Shown here: positions 26,324-35,608 of the stretch, in pieces
Numbering within the stretch: the stretch's first letter is position 1
Layout of the letters: the number at the start of each line of letters is the position of its first letter
NCBI RefSeq assembly: GCF_900116445.1
Contig: NZ_FPBH01000008.1
Location: forward strand, 62,001 to 126,000
Length of the DNA: 64,000 nt
Direction of reading: 5' to 3'
Source: Paraburkholderia aspalathi
GTDB lineage: Bacteria > Pseudomonadota > Gammaproteobacteria > Burkholderiales > Burkholderiaceae
The notes under the pieces: model-generated
What the model was told of the DNA's origin: nothing
Databases searched by the model: none
What the model saw: the letters and a program-made list of their open reading frames with translations, nothing else
Made by a program: the position numbers and the translations under genes

Positions 26324-27676
26324 ATGCATCGTTTTATCGTCGTTGGCGGGGGTGCGGGGGGACTGGAACTGGCGACGCGCCTGGGCGACCGCTATGCACC
26401 CCACAAGAACAAGGGCGGCGTGCACGCGCAAGTGACGCTCGTCGACCGTAATCCGACCCATATCTGGAAGCCGCTGCTGCATGAAGTGGCAGCCGGCAGC
26501 ATGGACCCGTTCACCCAGGAACTCGAATATGCGGCGCAGGCGCGCTGGCACGGCTTTGAGTTCCAGCAGGGCGATCTGACCGGTCTGGACCGCGCGAACA
26601 AGCGTCTCACGCTCGGTACCGTGCTCGACGACGACGGCGCCGAATTGCTGCCCGCACGCGAACTCGAATACGACACGCTGATCATCGCGATCGGCAGCAC
26701 CACGGCGTTCTTCGGCGTGAAAGGCGCGTCGGAGTTCTCTCTCGCGCTCGACACGGTCAGCCAGGCGGAGCGCTTCCGCAAACGCCTGATCGCGGCCTGT
26801 ATGCGCGCGGAGCACCAGGTGCATGAACCGGTCGAATCGGGCCCGGGCACGTCGTCGACCTCTACTGAGCCGCGCATCCAGGTGGCGATCGTCGGCGGCG
26901 GCGCGACGGGCGTCGAACTCTCGGCGGAGTTGCGCAATACGGCCCAGGTGTTGTCCGCGTACGGTTTGCATAAGCTCGATCCGCGGCACGACGTCGGCAT
27001 CGTGCTGATCGAGGCGGGGCCGCGCATTTTGCCGGCCTTGCAGGAGCGGGTGTCGACGGCCACCGCCGAATTGCTCACGAAGCTCGGCGTGAGGCTGATG
27101 ATCGGCGAGACCGTGGCCGAGGTCGCGCCCGGCATGATCCGCACGGCCAGCGGCAAAACTGTGCGCGCCGATCTGACGGTATGGGCGGCGGGCATCAAGG
27201 CGCCCGCCATCCTGAGTGAACTGGACGGCCTGCCGGTCAACCGTCTGGGGCAACTCATCGTGCGCCGCACGCTGCAAACTGAAGTCGACGACAACATCTT
27301 CGCGCTCGGCGATTGTGCGGCTTGCCCATGGCCGGGCAACGAACGCAACGTGCCGCCGCGTGCGCAAGCGGCTCACCAGCAGGCGAGCTTCCTGTTGAAG
27401 GCGCTTGCGGCACGGCTCGAGAATAAGCCGCTGCCTGAGTTTACCTATCGCGACTTTGGTTCGCTGGTGTCGCTCGGGCACTTCAGCGCGGTTGGCAATC
27501 TGATGGGCGGCGTGATCGGCGGCAATATGCTGATTGAAGGGCTGTTCGCGCGCTTCATGTACATGTCACTGTACCGGCTGCATATCGCGGCGCTGCACGG
27601 CTACGCGCGGATGGTGCTCGACACCTTCGCGCACTGGTTGCGGCGCACCACGCTGCCGCGGGTCAAGCTGCACTGA
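26324..27676 (+). CDS. ndh: Type II NADH dehydrogenase-like FAD protein
   Basis: 450 residues from the ATG at 26324, preceded by GGAGAG. The FAD Rossmann motif GGGAGG is at residues 8-13, and the NAD motif VAIVGGGATGVELSAEL is at about 185-202. It resembles NDH-2, which oxidises NADH and passes electrons to quinone without pumping protons. A hydrophobic C-terminal region (about 400-440) may anchor it to the membrane. The upstream in-frame ATG at 26216 is less likely. Confidence 0.85.
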   Translation: MHRFIVVGGGAGGLELATRLGDRYAPHKNKGGVHAQVTLVDRNPTHIWKPLLHEVAAGSMDPFTQELEYAAQARWHGFEFQQGDLTGLDRANKRLTLGTVLDDDGAELLPARELEYDTLIIAIGSTTAFFGVKGASEFSLALDTVSQAERFRKRLIAACMRAEHQVHEPVESGPGTSSTSTEPRIQVAIVGGGATGVELSAELRNTAQVLSAYGLHKLDPRHDVGIVLIEAGPRILPALQERVSTATAELLTKLGVRLMIGETVAEVAPGMIRTASGKTVRADLTVWAAGIKAPAILSELDGLPVNRLGQLIVRRTLQTEVDDNIFALGDCAACPWPGNERNVPPRAQAAHQQASFLLKALAARLENKPLPEFTYRDFGSLVSLGHFSAVGNLMGGVIGGNMLIEGLFARFMYMSLYRLHIAALHGYARMVLDTFAHWLRRTTLPRVKLH

Positions 27677-27692
27677 AGGCTGACTGCGCTTA

Positions 27693-27749
27693 GAAGGTTG
27701 CATCTGCAACAGGATGCGGGTGAAGCGTATCCTGTTGCCTCCAACCTTC
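27693..27749. repeat. Nested hairpin in the leader of the dienelactone hydrolase gene
   Basis: GAAGGTTG (27693-27700) pairs with CAACCTTC (27742-27749), and inside it GCAACAGGAT (27706-27715) pairs with ATCCTGTTGC (27729-27738). Small bulges separate the two stems and the loop is 13 bases. It ends 16 bp before the ATG at 27766, next to the ribosome site. It could be a leader structure or the ndh terminator. Confidence 0.5.
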
Positions 27750-27765
27750 ACACGAGGAGCGCCGC

Positions 27766-28638
27766 ATGCTGAAACCCGATATCGACAGCCTGGTCCCGCA
27801 CGTTCCCTTCAATCGACGCACCTTCATTAAAGCCGCGCTCGGCACTGGTTTCGCCGCGGCCGTGATGCCAGTGTCGGCGCAAACCATCCATACCGATAGC
27901 GACGGCCTTGAAGCCGGCGAGATTGGCGTGCGGTCGGGCGATACGCTCGTGCCGGCCTATCGCGCGCAGCCGAAGGGCAAGACGCACTTGCCGGTGATTA
28001 TCGTCGTGCATGAGATTTTCGGCGTGCACGAGCATATCGCCGACGTGTGCCGGCGTTTCGCCAAACAGGGTTATCTGGCGATCGCGCCGAACCTGTACGA
28101 GCGGCAGGGCGATCCGACTGTTTACACGAGCATGCAGCAACTCAACGAGCAACTGGTCAGCAAGGTGCCGGACGACCAGGTTCTGGGCGATCTCGACGCA
28201 ACTGTCGCCTGGGCGGGCGAACACGGCGGCGATCTGAACCTGCTGGGTGTGAACGGCTTCTGCTGGGGCGGGCGGATTGCGTGGCTATATGCCGAACACA
28301 ATCCGCGGCTGAAGGCGGGCGTGGCTTGGTACGGACGCGTAACAGGCCAGAAAACCGCGATGACCCCGGCCAATCCGCTCGATGAAGTGGCGCAGTTGCA
28401 CGCGCCGGTTCTGGGTCTATACGGCTTGCAAGATCAAAGCATTCCGCAAGACACGCTCGAACAGATGAAACAGGCCATCGCGCAGGGCCCGCAGGCGGGG
28501 CGCGGCTCGCAATTCGTCGTGTACGACGACGCGGGCCACGCCTTTTTCGCGGATTACCGGCCGAGTTACAAGAAAGCCGATGCCGAGGATGGCTGGCGAC
28601 GTGTGCTGGTGTGGTTCAAGCAGCACGGAGTCGCCTGA
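27766..28638 (+). CDS. Tat-exported dienelactone hydrolase-family protein
   Basis: 290 residues. The N-terminus has a twin-arginine signal (NRRTFIKAALGTGFAAAV, cleavage near SAQ), so export to the periplasm is expected. The hydrolase domain keeps Cys166 in GFCWGG, Asp223 in QDQS, His258 in DAGHAF and the Glu83 motif HEIFG. The fold acts on dienelactones and esters, and the substrate here is unknown. It starts 16 bp after a long hairpin. Confidence 0.85.
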   Translation: MLKPDIDSLVPHVPFNRRTFIKAALGTGFAAAVMPVSAQTIHTDSDGLEAGEIGVRSGDTLVPAYRAQPKGKTHLPVIIVVHEIFGVHEHIADVCRRFAKQGYLAIAPNLYERQGDPTVYTSMQQLNEQLVSKVPDDQVLGDLDATVAWAGEHGGDLNLLGVNGFCWGGRIAWLYAEHNPRLKAGVAWYGRVTGQKTAMTPANPLDEVAQLHAPVLGLYGLQDQSIPQDTLEQMKQAIAQGPQAGRGSQFVVYDDAGHAFFADYRPSYKKADAEDGWRRVLVWFKQHGVA

Positions 28639-28706
28639 GGGCGCCAGTTCGATACCGTCGGTTGACGCGCCATAACGGCGTGCCGATGCGCTCGGCTAGA
28701 AGGATG

Positions 28707-28743
28707 CAAAAAGGCCGTGGCCGCTGGAAAGCGGCCACGGCCT
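28707..28743 (-). terminator. Rho-independent terminator of the sulfurtransferase gene
   Basis: On the complement, perfect 13-base arms (28731-28743 and 28712-28724) around a 6-base loop are followed by TTTTTG. It lies 30 bp past the stop of the complement-strand sulfurtransferase (28773). Confidence 0.8.
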
Positions 28744-28772
28744 AATACTAATCGTCCTGCTTGACGGGCTGC

Positions 28773-29642
28773 TTAAGGATTCGGACCCGTTGCAACCGGC
28801 CGCTTCGGATCAGAACTCCATTCGCTCCACGATCCCGCGTACAGCGCCGCGCCGTGCATACCGGCGATCTCCATCGCGAGCGCATTCACGCACGCTGTCA
28901 CGCCCGAGCCGCATTGCAGCACGACGTGTTCCGGCGACGTGTCGCCCAGCAACGCATGGAATTCCTCGCGCAGCGTGTGTGCCGGCTTGTAGCGGCCGTC
29001 GGCGGTGAGGTTGTCCTTGAAGAACCGGTTGAGCGCGCCAGGAATATGGCCGCCGACGCGATCCAGCGTTTCATTCTCACCGCGATAGCGATCGTTCGCG
29101 CGTGCATCGACCACGACGCGTTCTTTCGTACCGAGGTTGCGCTCGACGGTCTGGGCGTCGACGGTAACCGAAAGCGGCGCACCCGCTTTGAAGTCACCCG
29201 TGTTTTGTGCCGGGGCGTCCTGCGTCAGCGGCTTACCGGCCGCCTCCCAGGCTTGCAGCCCGCCGTCGAGCAGCGCCACTGCATCGTGACCGAGCCAGCG
29301 CAACAGCCACCATGCGCGCGCGGCGTACATGCCGCCCTGTGCGTCATATGCGACCACTTGCTGACCCTGCTTGAGCCCGCGTGACTCCAGCGTCTCCACC
29401 AGCCGTGCACGATCCGGCAATGGATGGCGGCCATTGTGGCCGTTCTTCGGCCCCGACAGATCACGATCGAGGTTCAAATAATGCGCGCCCGGCAAGTGTC
29501 CGGCCAGATAGGCCTTTTCGCCTGCCTCGGTGTCCGCCAGATCGAAACGGCAATCGATGACGAACACGCTGCCCGGCGCGGCGGCCAGCCGTTCCGCGAG
29601 GTTTGTCGCGGAAATGAGTGTGGTGTAGTGAGTGTGGGGCAT
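28773..29642 (-). CDS. sseA: Sulfurtransferase with two rhodanese domains (SseA-like)
   Basis: 289 residues from ATG 29642. Two rhodanese domains are visible; the C-terminal one carries the catalytic Cys244 in CGSGVTA, the signature of 3-mercaptopyruvate sulfurtransferases rather than the CRKG-type of thiosulfate enzymes. It transfers sulfur from mercaptopyruvate. It forms its own unit with a strong terminator. The upstream in-frame ATG (29735) is rejected. Confidence 0.85.
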   Translation of the reverse strand: MPHTHYTTLISATNLAERLAAAPGSVFVIDCRFDLADTEAGEKAYLAGHLPGAHYLNLDRDLSGPKNGHNGRHPLPDRARLVETLESRGLKQGQQVVAYDAQGGMYAARAWWLLRWLGHDAVALLDGGLQAWEAAGKPLTQDAPAQNTGDFKAGAPLSVTVDAQTVERNLGTKERVVVDARANDRYRGENETLDRVGGHIPGALNRFFKDNLTADGRYKPAHTLREEFHALLGDTSPEHVVLQCGSGVTACVNALAMEIAGMHGAALYAGSWSEWSSDPKRPVATGPNP

Positions 29643-29732
29643 GACGTCTCCAGTCCCATGCAAGATGGTTACGGCGCTTACGCGGCGGCTTGAGGCCGTT
29701 AGCGAATGGCCGAACGATACTGATAGTCTAAA

Positions 29733-29760
29733 CAAAAAAAGACGGGCCGAAGCCCGTCTT
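29733..29760 (-). terminator. Terminator of the Rieske oxygenase gene with a UUCG loop
   Basis: On the complement, AAGACGGGC-TTCG-GCCCGTCTT (29760 to 29739) has perfect 9-bp arms closing a stable UUCG tetraloop, followed by a T-run. It lies 27 bp beyond the Rieske oxygenase stop. Confidence 0.85.
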
Positions 29761-29786
29761 CCATGTTTTGATGCGGACCGCGCGAA

Positions 29787-30893
29787 TCAGATCGCGCCGA
29801 GTTCTCGCCGCAGGAACTCGTGGAAGTGCTGCATGCCATCTTCCATCGGGCTCTGATACGGGCCGACCTGCGATTCGCCGCGTTCCATCAGCGCGCGGCG
29901 GCCGGCGTCCATGCGTTCGGCGATCTCGTCGTCTTCGCGGGCCGTTTCCATATAGGCGGCGCGCTCGGCTTCGACGAACTCGCGTTCGAACAGCGCGATT
30001 TCTTCAGGGTAATAGAACTCCACCACATTGGTGGTTTTCTGCGGACCGCGCGGAATCAGCCACGACACGACCAGCACGTGCGGATACCACTCGATCATGA
30101 TGCCGGGGTAGTACACCATCCAGATCGCGCCGAAATCGGGCGGATTGCCGCCGCGGAAGCGCAGCACCTCGTCGTGCCATTTGCGGTACGTCGGGCTGCC
30201 CGGCTGCTCCAGATCCTTGTGGACGCCGACCGTCTGCACGCTGTACCACTCGCCGAACTCCCACGTCAGATCGTCGCAATTGACGAAGCTGCCAAGGCCC
30301 GGATGGAACGGCGCGACGTGGTAGTCCTCCAGATAGACCTCGATGAAGGTCTTCCAGTTGTAATTGCACTCGTGCACTTCGACGTGATCGAACATGAAGC
30401 CCGAAAAATCGAAGTGTTGTTTGGTGCCGAGGCGCGCCAGATCCCGCGCGACGTCGCGCCCCTGTGCTTCGAACAGCAGGCCTTGCCAGTTCTGCAGCGG
30501 CGTGGCGCCGAGATTCAGGCAGGGGTTATCCGCAAAATGAGGTGCACCGAGGAGCTGGCCATTCAGGTCGTACGTCCAGCGATGCAGGGGACAGACGATG
30601 TTCTCCGTCTGGCCGCGGCCGTTGAGCATGATGGCTTGCCGGTGGCGGCAGACGTTCGACAGCAGTTCGACTTGCGACTGCTGGTTACGGACGAGCACAC
30701 GCCCTTCGCTCTCGCTGGGCAGAGCAAAATAATTTCCCGCTTCGGGCACCATGAGATCGTGGCCGATGTAGCGAGGACCTTTCTTGAAAAGGGTGTCGAT
30801 TTCGCGCGTTAGAAGCGCTTCGTCAAAGTAAGCCGTGACTGGCAGCTGGCTGTGGACAGACCGCAACTGCAATGCATTGCTCAGATTGGACAT
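29787..30893 (-). CDS. Orphan Rieske aromatic-ring-hydroxylating oxygenase alpha subunit
   Basis: 368 residues from ATG 30893, with GGGAG just upstream. The Rieske [2Fe-2S] ligands are Cys82, His84, Cys101 and His104 (CxH-x16-CxxH). The mononuclear iron site has His192 and His197 in YHVAPFHPG, with an Asp later. No beta subunit, ferredoxin or reductase lies nearby, so the partner proteins must be elsewhere. The substrate is unknown. It is divergent from xseB, and this neighbourhood is common in Burkholderiaceae. Confidence 0.85.
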   Translation of the reverse strand: MSNLSNALQLRSVHSQLPVTAYFDEALLTREIDTLFKKGPRYIGHDLMVPEAGNYFALPSESEGRVLVRNQQSQVELLSNVCRHRQAIMLNGRGQTENIVCPLHRWTYDLNGQLLGAPHFADNPCLNLGATPLQNWQGLLFEAQGRDVARDLARLGTKQHFDFSGFMFDHVEVHECNYNWKTFIEVYLEDYHVAPFHPGLGSFVNCDDLTWEFGEWYSVQTVGVHKDLEQPGSPTYRKWHDEVLRFRGGNPPDFGAIWMVYYPGIMIEWYPHVLVVSWLIPRGPQKTTNVVEFYYPEEIALFEREFVEAERAAYMETAREDDEIAERMDAGRRALMERGESQVGPYQSPMEDGMQHFHEFLRRELGAI

Positions 30894-31180
30894 TCCCACT
30901 CCCGTGAAGACGTGAAAGCAGTGAACAACCCAACCATCGATAGATTCGATTTAGGGAGCCCGCGATTATACCCGATTCCCCCTCCTCGGGGCGCTTAAGT
31001 GCCTGATTTGGGTCAAAAATGTCAAGGAAGTTCAAGGTTTTCGCCGCAGACCAATCGTTTTTTTTCTGCGAGACTGAGAGGCGGGCGCGAAGGGCAAAGG
31101 CGGGGCGCGGGCTGGCGATGGGATCGGAAATGTCGCTTTTGCCGTAGAATGTCCGACTTGTTTTAATTTTGCGACTATTC

Positions 31181-31489
31181 ATGGCGAAGACCGCGTCGAA
31201 AGATACTGCTGCCGCGCCTGCTGAAGGCGTCGATACCACGCCGTTGCCCGAGAACTACGAGGCCGCCCAGGCTGAGCTGGAAGGGTTGGTGGCGCGCATG
31301 GAAGGCGGCAATCTCAGCCTCGAGGAATCGCTCACCGCCTACCGGCGCGGTGCGGCGCTCGTCGCGTTTTGCCAGCAGCAGCTCGAGAAGGTCGAGCAAC
31401 AGGTGCGCGTGCTCGATGGCGAGACGCTGAAGCCGCTGCCTATGAATAGCGCAGGCACAGCCGCTACTGAAAGCGGGGACGACCTATGA
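31181..31489 (+). CDS. xseB: Exodeoxyribonuclease VII small subunit
   Basis: 102 residues from ATG 31181. The core NYEAAQAELEGLVARMEGGNLSLEESL is typical of XseB and forms the coiled-coil that binds XseA. Exonuclease VII degrades single-stranded DNA. It overlaps ispA by four bases (ATGA), a common xseB-ispA-dxs order in proteobacteria. Confidence 0.95.
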   Translation: MAKTASKDTAAAPAEGVDTTPLPENYEAAQAELEGLVARMEGGNLSLEESLTAYRRGAALVAFCQQQLEKVEQQVRVLDGETLKPLPMNSAGTAATESGDDL

Positions 31490-32367
31490 CATTCGAACAA
31501 TGGACACGCTCGGTACTCGAACGTGTCGAATCGGCACTAGAACACTACCTGCCCACGGAAGCGACTGAGCCGGCCAAACTGCATGAAGCCATGCGCTACG
31601 CCGTGCTGGGCGGTGGCAAGCGGGTGCGCCCGCTGCTGTGCCACGCGGCCGGCGAACTGACCGGCGCGCGCGCCGAGTGCCTGGACGCGGCCGCGGCGGC
31701 GCTGGAAATGATCCACGTGTACTCGCTCGTGCACGACGACATGCCCTGCATGGACGACGACGCACTGCGTCGCGGCAAGCCCACAGTACACGTCAAGTAT
31801 GACGAAGCCACGGCGCTGCTGGTCGGCGACGCGCTGCAAGCGCAGGCGTTCGTTGCGTTGACGTCGGACGTGCTGGCGCCGGCGCAGCAGGCCGCGCTGG
31901 TGCGTGAACTGGCCCTGGCGAGCGGCTCGGTCGGCATGTGCGGCGGCCAGGCTATCGATCTCGCGAGCGTCGGTCATACGCTGACGCGCCCGCAACTCGA
32001 AACCATGCACCGGATGAAAACCGGCGCCTTGTTGCGTGCCGCGGTGCGCATGGGCGCGCTGGCGGGCGAAACGCCGAATGCGGACGCCATGCGTTCGCTC
32101 GACGCATATGCGGCCGCCGTAGGCCTCGCGTTTCAGGTCGTCGACGATATTCTCGACGTCACGACCGATTCCGCAACGCTTGGTAAGACAGCAGGTAAAG
32201 ACGCGAAGGACGGCAAGCCGACCTACGTGTCGATTATTGGGCTAGATGCGTCGCGTGCGCTCGCAGCGCAACTGCGCAGCGACGCCCACGCTGCGATTGC
32301 GCCGTTTGGTGCGCGCGCGCAGCGTCTTGCCGAATTGGCCGACCTGGTGGTGAACCGGGTCAGCTGA
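31486..32367 (+). CDS. ispA: Farnesyl diphosphate synthase
   Basis: 293 residues of the trans-prenyltransferase fold. The first Asp-rich motif is DDMPCMDDD (DDX4D type) and the second is DDILD, both needed for Mg and diphosphate binding; GGKRVRP binds isopentenyl diphosphate. It makes FPP from IPP and DMAPP. It overlaps xseB and precedes dxs, so precursor supply and use are linked in one operon. Confidence 0.95.
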   Translation: MTFEQWTRSVLERVESALEHYLPTEATEPAKLHEAMRYAVLGGGKRVRPLLCHAAGELTGARAECLDAAAAALEMIHVYSLVHDDMPCMDDDALRRGKPTVHVKYDEATALLVGDALQAQAFVALTSDVLAPAQQAALVRELALASGSVGMCGGQAIDLASVGHTLTRPQLETMHRMKTGALLRAAVRMGALAGETPNADAMRSLDAYAAAVGLAFQVVDDILDVTTDSATLGKTAGKDAKDGKPTYVSIIGLDASRALAAQLRSDAHAAIAPFGARAQRLAELADLVVNRVS

Positions 32368-32452
32368 ACGCGAAAGCCCGCCGCCGCGCACCTTTGCTAC
32401 GGGGTGCATGTATGAAGTGCGGGCGCGTAAGTTTTCCTACAATGGAACGACG

Positions 32453-34360
32453 ATGTACGACTTGCTGAAAACTATCGACGACCCGGCAGCCTTGCGCCGC
32501 CTCGATCGCCGCCAATTGCAACCGCTTGCCGACGAGTTGCGTGCCTTCGTGCTCGACAGCGTATCGCAGACGGGCGGCCATCTTTCGTCCAACCTCGGCA
32601 CGGTCGAGTTGACCATTGCTCTGCACTATGTGTTCGACACGCCGCGCGACCGGATCGTGTGGGATGTCGGCCATCAAACCTACCCGCACAAGATCCTCAC
32701 GGGCCGCCGCGACAAGATGCACACGCTGCGTCAGCTCGGCGGCATCTCGGGCTTCCCGAAGCGCGACGAGTCGGAATACGACACGTTCGGCACCGCGCAC
32801 TCCAGCACGTCGATCTCGGCCGCGCTCGGCATGGCCGTTGCCAGCAAGCTGCAGGGCGAGAACCGCATGGGCATCGCCGTGATCGGCGACGGCGCGATGA
32901 CGGCCGGCATGGCCTTCGAAGCGATGAACAACGCCGGCGTCGAAGACGACGTGCCGCTGCTGGTCATTCTGAACGATAACGATATGTCGATTTCGCCGCC
33001 GGTCGGCGCGCTGAATCGCCATCTGGCGCGCCTGATGTCGGGCCGCTTCTACGCCGCCGCGCGTGCGGGCGTCGAACGTGTGCTGCGTGTCGCGCCGCCT
33101 ATGCTCGACCTGGCCCGCAAGCTCGAAGAGCACGCGAAGGGCATGATCGTGCCGGCCACGCTGTTCGAAGAGTTCGGTTTCAACTACATCGGCCCGATCG
33201 ACGGTCACGACCTCGATTCGCTGATCCCGACGCTGCAGAACATCAAGGAACTGCGCGGTCCGCAATTCCTGCACGTGGTCACGAAGAAGGGCCAGGGCTA
33301 CAAGCTGGCTGAGGCCGATCCGGTGCTGTATCACGGCCCGGGCAAGTTCAATCCCGCTGAGGGCATCAAGCCCGCCACCACGCCGTCGAAAAAGACGTAC
33401 ACGCAGGTGTTCGGCGAATGGCTGTGCGACGCTGCCGAGCTGGACGCGCGCGTGGTCGGCATTACGCCGGCCATGCGTGAAGGCTCGGGCATGGTCGAGT
33501 TCGAGAAGCGCTTCCCGGATCGTTACTTCGACGTCGGCATCGCCGAGCAGCACGCAGTGACGTTCGCCGGCGGCCTGGCTGCCGACGGCATGAAGCCGGT
33601 GGTCGCGATTTACTCGACCTTCCTGCAACGTGCTTATGACCAGCTGATCCACGACGTCGCGCTGCAGAACCTGCCGGTGGTGTTCGCCATCGACCGTGCG
33701 GGTCTGGTCGGCGCGGACGGCGCCACGCACGCGGGCGCCTACGATCTGGCGTTCATGCGCTGCATCCCGAACATGACGGTGATGGCTGCGTCGGACGAAA
33801 ACGAATGCCGTCAGATGCTGTACACAGCATTGCAGCAACCGAACCCGACGGCGGTGCGCTATCCGCGCGGCGCCGGCACGGGCGTGGCAACGGTCAAGCA
33901 AATGACGGCGCTGCCGCTCGGCAAAGGCGAGATCCGTCGCGAAACGTCGCAACCGGCCGGCAAGCGGATTGCAATTCTGGCATTCGGCACGATGGTTGCG
34001 CCTTCGCTGGCGGCCGCTGAGCAACTGGACGCCACGGTGGCGAACATGCGCTTCGTGAAGCCGCTGGACGCCGAACTGGTCCGTCAGTTGGCCGAAACGC
34101 ACGATGCCATCGTCACGGTGGAAGAAGGCTGCGTGATGGGCGGCGCGGGATCGGCGTGTGTCGAAGCCCTGCTCGAGAGTGGGGTTATCCGGCCCGTACT
34201 ACAATTGGGCCTTCCGGATCGCTTCATCGATCATGGGGATCCGGCCAAGTTGCTCGCCGCCTGCGGTCTGGACGCAGCGGGCATCGCCAAGTCGATTCGC
34301 GAACGCTTTCTTTCCAGCGGCGCGGTCGCTGGCCAATCCTCGGTGAAGCGCGTCGCTTGA
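32453..34360 (+). CDS. dxs: 1-deoxy-D-xylulose-5-phosphate synthase
   Basis: 635 residues from ATG 32453; a longer frame starting at 32408 lacks support. The ThDP site shows GDGAMTAGM (about residues 145-155) and LNDNDMSIS. The catalytic region EGSGM and the [15 protein letters not shown] motif match DXS, and the C-terminal transketolase domain is present. It makes DXP from pyruvate and glyceraldehyde-3-phosphate, the first step of the MEP pathway. It follows ispA, 85 bp apart. Confidence 0.96.
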   Translation: MYDLLKTIDDPAALRRLDRRQLQPLADELRAFVLDSVSQTGGHLSSNLGTVELTIALHYVFDTPRDRIVWDVGHQTYPHKILTGRRDKMHTLRQLGGISGFPKRDESEYDTFGTAHSSTSISAALGMAVASKLQGENRMGIAVIGDGAMTAGMAFEAMNNAGVEDDVPLLVILNDNDMSISPPVGALNRHLARLMSGRFYAAARAGVERVLRVAPPMLDLARKLEEHAKGMIVPATLFEEFGFNYIGPIDGHDLDSLIPTLQNIKELRGPQFLHVVTKKGQGYKLAEADPVLYHGPGKFNPAEGIKPATTPSKKTYTQVFGEWLCDAAELDARVVGITPAMREGSGMVEFEKRFPDRYFDVGIAEQHAVTFAGGLAADGMKPVVAIYSTFLQRAYDQLIHDVALQNLPVVFAIDRAGLVGADGATHAGAYDLAFMRCIPNMTVMAASDENECRQMLYTALQQPNPTAVRYPRGAGTGVATVKQMTALPLGKGEIRRETSQPAGKRIAILAFGTMVAPSLAAAEQLDATVANMRFVKPLDAELVRQLAETHDAIVTVEEGCVMGGAGSACVEALLESGVIRPVLQLGLPDRFIDHGDPAKLLAACGLDAAGIAKSIRERFLSSGAVAGQSSVKRVA

Positions 34361-34458
34361 TTGCGGCACTTAGCTGCGTGGAATGGCTGAGTCGTCCAGC
34401 TGCACTGCCGTGCGCTACGCCGCGGCTATAGCGGCCATAGCAATCTCCAACTTGAGTC

Positions 34459-34505
34459 GATGGACCTTCGGGTCCATCATCCAACGCCGGCAGGGGCCGG
34501 CGTTT
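34459..34505 (+). terminator. Two tandem hairpins after dxs
   Basis: GATGGACC-TTCG-GGTCCATC (34459-34478) is a perfect 8-bp stem with a UUCG loop. AACGCCGGC-AGGG-GCCGGCGTT (34483-34504) follows, then a short T-run. Together they are a likely dxs terminator, about 100 bp after its stop. Confidence 0.6.
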
Positions 34506-34550
34506 GCCATTGCGCGACTTGATGCGCACGGCCGCTGAGTGCCCTCAAAC

Positions 34551-34677
34551 GTGTCGCTTTGCGACACCCGCCAATGGGGCGATCCTCCAATCCTTGAAGG
34601 GGCTTCCTTCGGAGCGGGGGACTTCCCGCGGAGCGGAAAACATGGGACGGCCCGGCGTTTCCTGAAAGGACAAGAAT
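34551..34677 (+). promoter_or_regulatory. Hairpin-rich leader of folE2, candidate cis-regulatory RNA
   Basis: GTGTCGC-TTT-GCGACAC (34551-34567) is a perfect 7-bp hairpin. Several shorter self-complementary parts follow (CCTTGAAGG near 34592, and GCGGG paired with CCCGC near 34614-34630). The ribosome site GAAAGG and ATG at 34678 follow. The density of stems in about 125 bases before a folate gene suggests a regulatory leader. I do not match it to a known riboswitch. Confidence 0.35.
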
Positions 34678-35484
34678 ATGAACCAGATGAATCCCGCCTT
34701 TGTGATGCCCGACGTGCAGAGCACGCCCGATACGCGTCAGATTCCGATTCAACGAGTCGGCGTCAAGGCAGTGCGCCATCCGTTGACAGTGCGCACGCAA
34801 AGCGGCGAAGCGCAGCCTTCTGTGGGCACGTGGAATCTCGACGTGCATCTGCCCGCCGATCAGAAGGGCACGCACATGTCGCGCTTCGTTGCGCTGCTCG
34901 AAGAGAACAAGGCGCCGCTCGAGGCGGCCACGTTCCGCACCATGCTCGCCGCGATGCTGGAAAAGCTCGAGGCCGAGGCGGGCCGCATCGAAGTGTCGTT
35001 CCCGTACTTCGTGAATAAGACCGCGCCGGTGTCGGGCGTGCAAAGTCTGCTCGACTATGAAGTGACGTTGACGGGCGAGACCCGCAACGGCGCGACGCGT
35101 CTGTTCCTGAAAGTGCTGGTGCCGGTCACGAGCCTGTGCCCGTGCTCGAAGAAGATTTCGCAGTATGGCGCGCACAACCAGCGCTCGCACGTCACGATCA
35201 ACGCCGAGCTGGTGGGCGACGTGGCGGTGGAAGAGCTAGTTCGTATCGCTGAAGAAGAAGCCTCGTGCGAACTGTGGGGCATGCTCAAGCGTCCGGACGA
35301 GAAGTTCGTCACCGAACGCGCTTACGAGAATCCAAAGTTCGTCGAAGACCTGGTGCGTGACGTTGCGCAACGTCTGAATGCGGACGAGCGCATCGTCGCG
35401 TATGTGCTCGAAGCTGAAAACTTCGAATCGATTCACAATCACAGCGCGTATGCAGTGATCGAGCGGGATAAGCGGGTGGCGTGA
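34678..35484 (+). CDS. folE2: GTP cyclohydrolase FolE2
   Basis: 268 residues. The type IB GTP cyclohydrolase motifs are KGTHMSRF (about residues 63-70) and [10 protein letters not shown] with Cys154 and Cys156. It converts GTP to dihydroneopterin triphosphate for folate (or queuosine) synthesis; the type IB form works with metals other than zinc. It follows a hairpin-rich leader and ends in a strong bidirectional terminator. Confidence 0.95.
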   Translation: MNQMNPAFVMPDVQSTPDTRQIPIQRVGVKAVRHPLTVRTQSGEAQPSVGTWNLDVHLPADQKGTHMSRFVALLEENKAPLEAATFRTMLAAMLEKLEAEAGRIEVSFPYFVNKTAPVSGVQSLLDYEVTLTGETRNGATRLFLKVLVPVTSLCPCSKKISQYGAHNQRSHVTINAELVGDVAVEELVRIAEEEASCELWGMLKRPDEKFVTERAYENPKFVEDLVRDVAQRLNADERIVAYVLEAENFESIHNHSAYAVIERDKRVA

Positions 35485-35512
35485 TCACACTCCGCCTTCT
35501 TGATTGCCGCAA

Positions 35513-35547
35513 ATAGAAAAAGCCGCTTTCGAAGCGGCTTTTTCTAT
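35513..35547. terminator. Bidirectional terminator between folE2 and tsaD
   Basis: A 35-base perfect palindrome with TCG as loop: AGAAAAAGCCGCTT on the left arm and AAGCGGCTTTTTCT on the right. It has a GC stem and T-runs on both strands, so it can end folE2 and the convergent tsaD transcripts. Confidence 0.9.
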
Positions 35548-35608
35548 GGCGTTGCCATTGTCATCGCGTGGTCCGGTCTGCGGCGCGCGTCGCGGGCTCG
35601 TTACAGGT

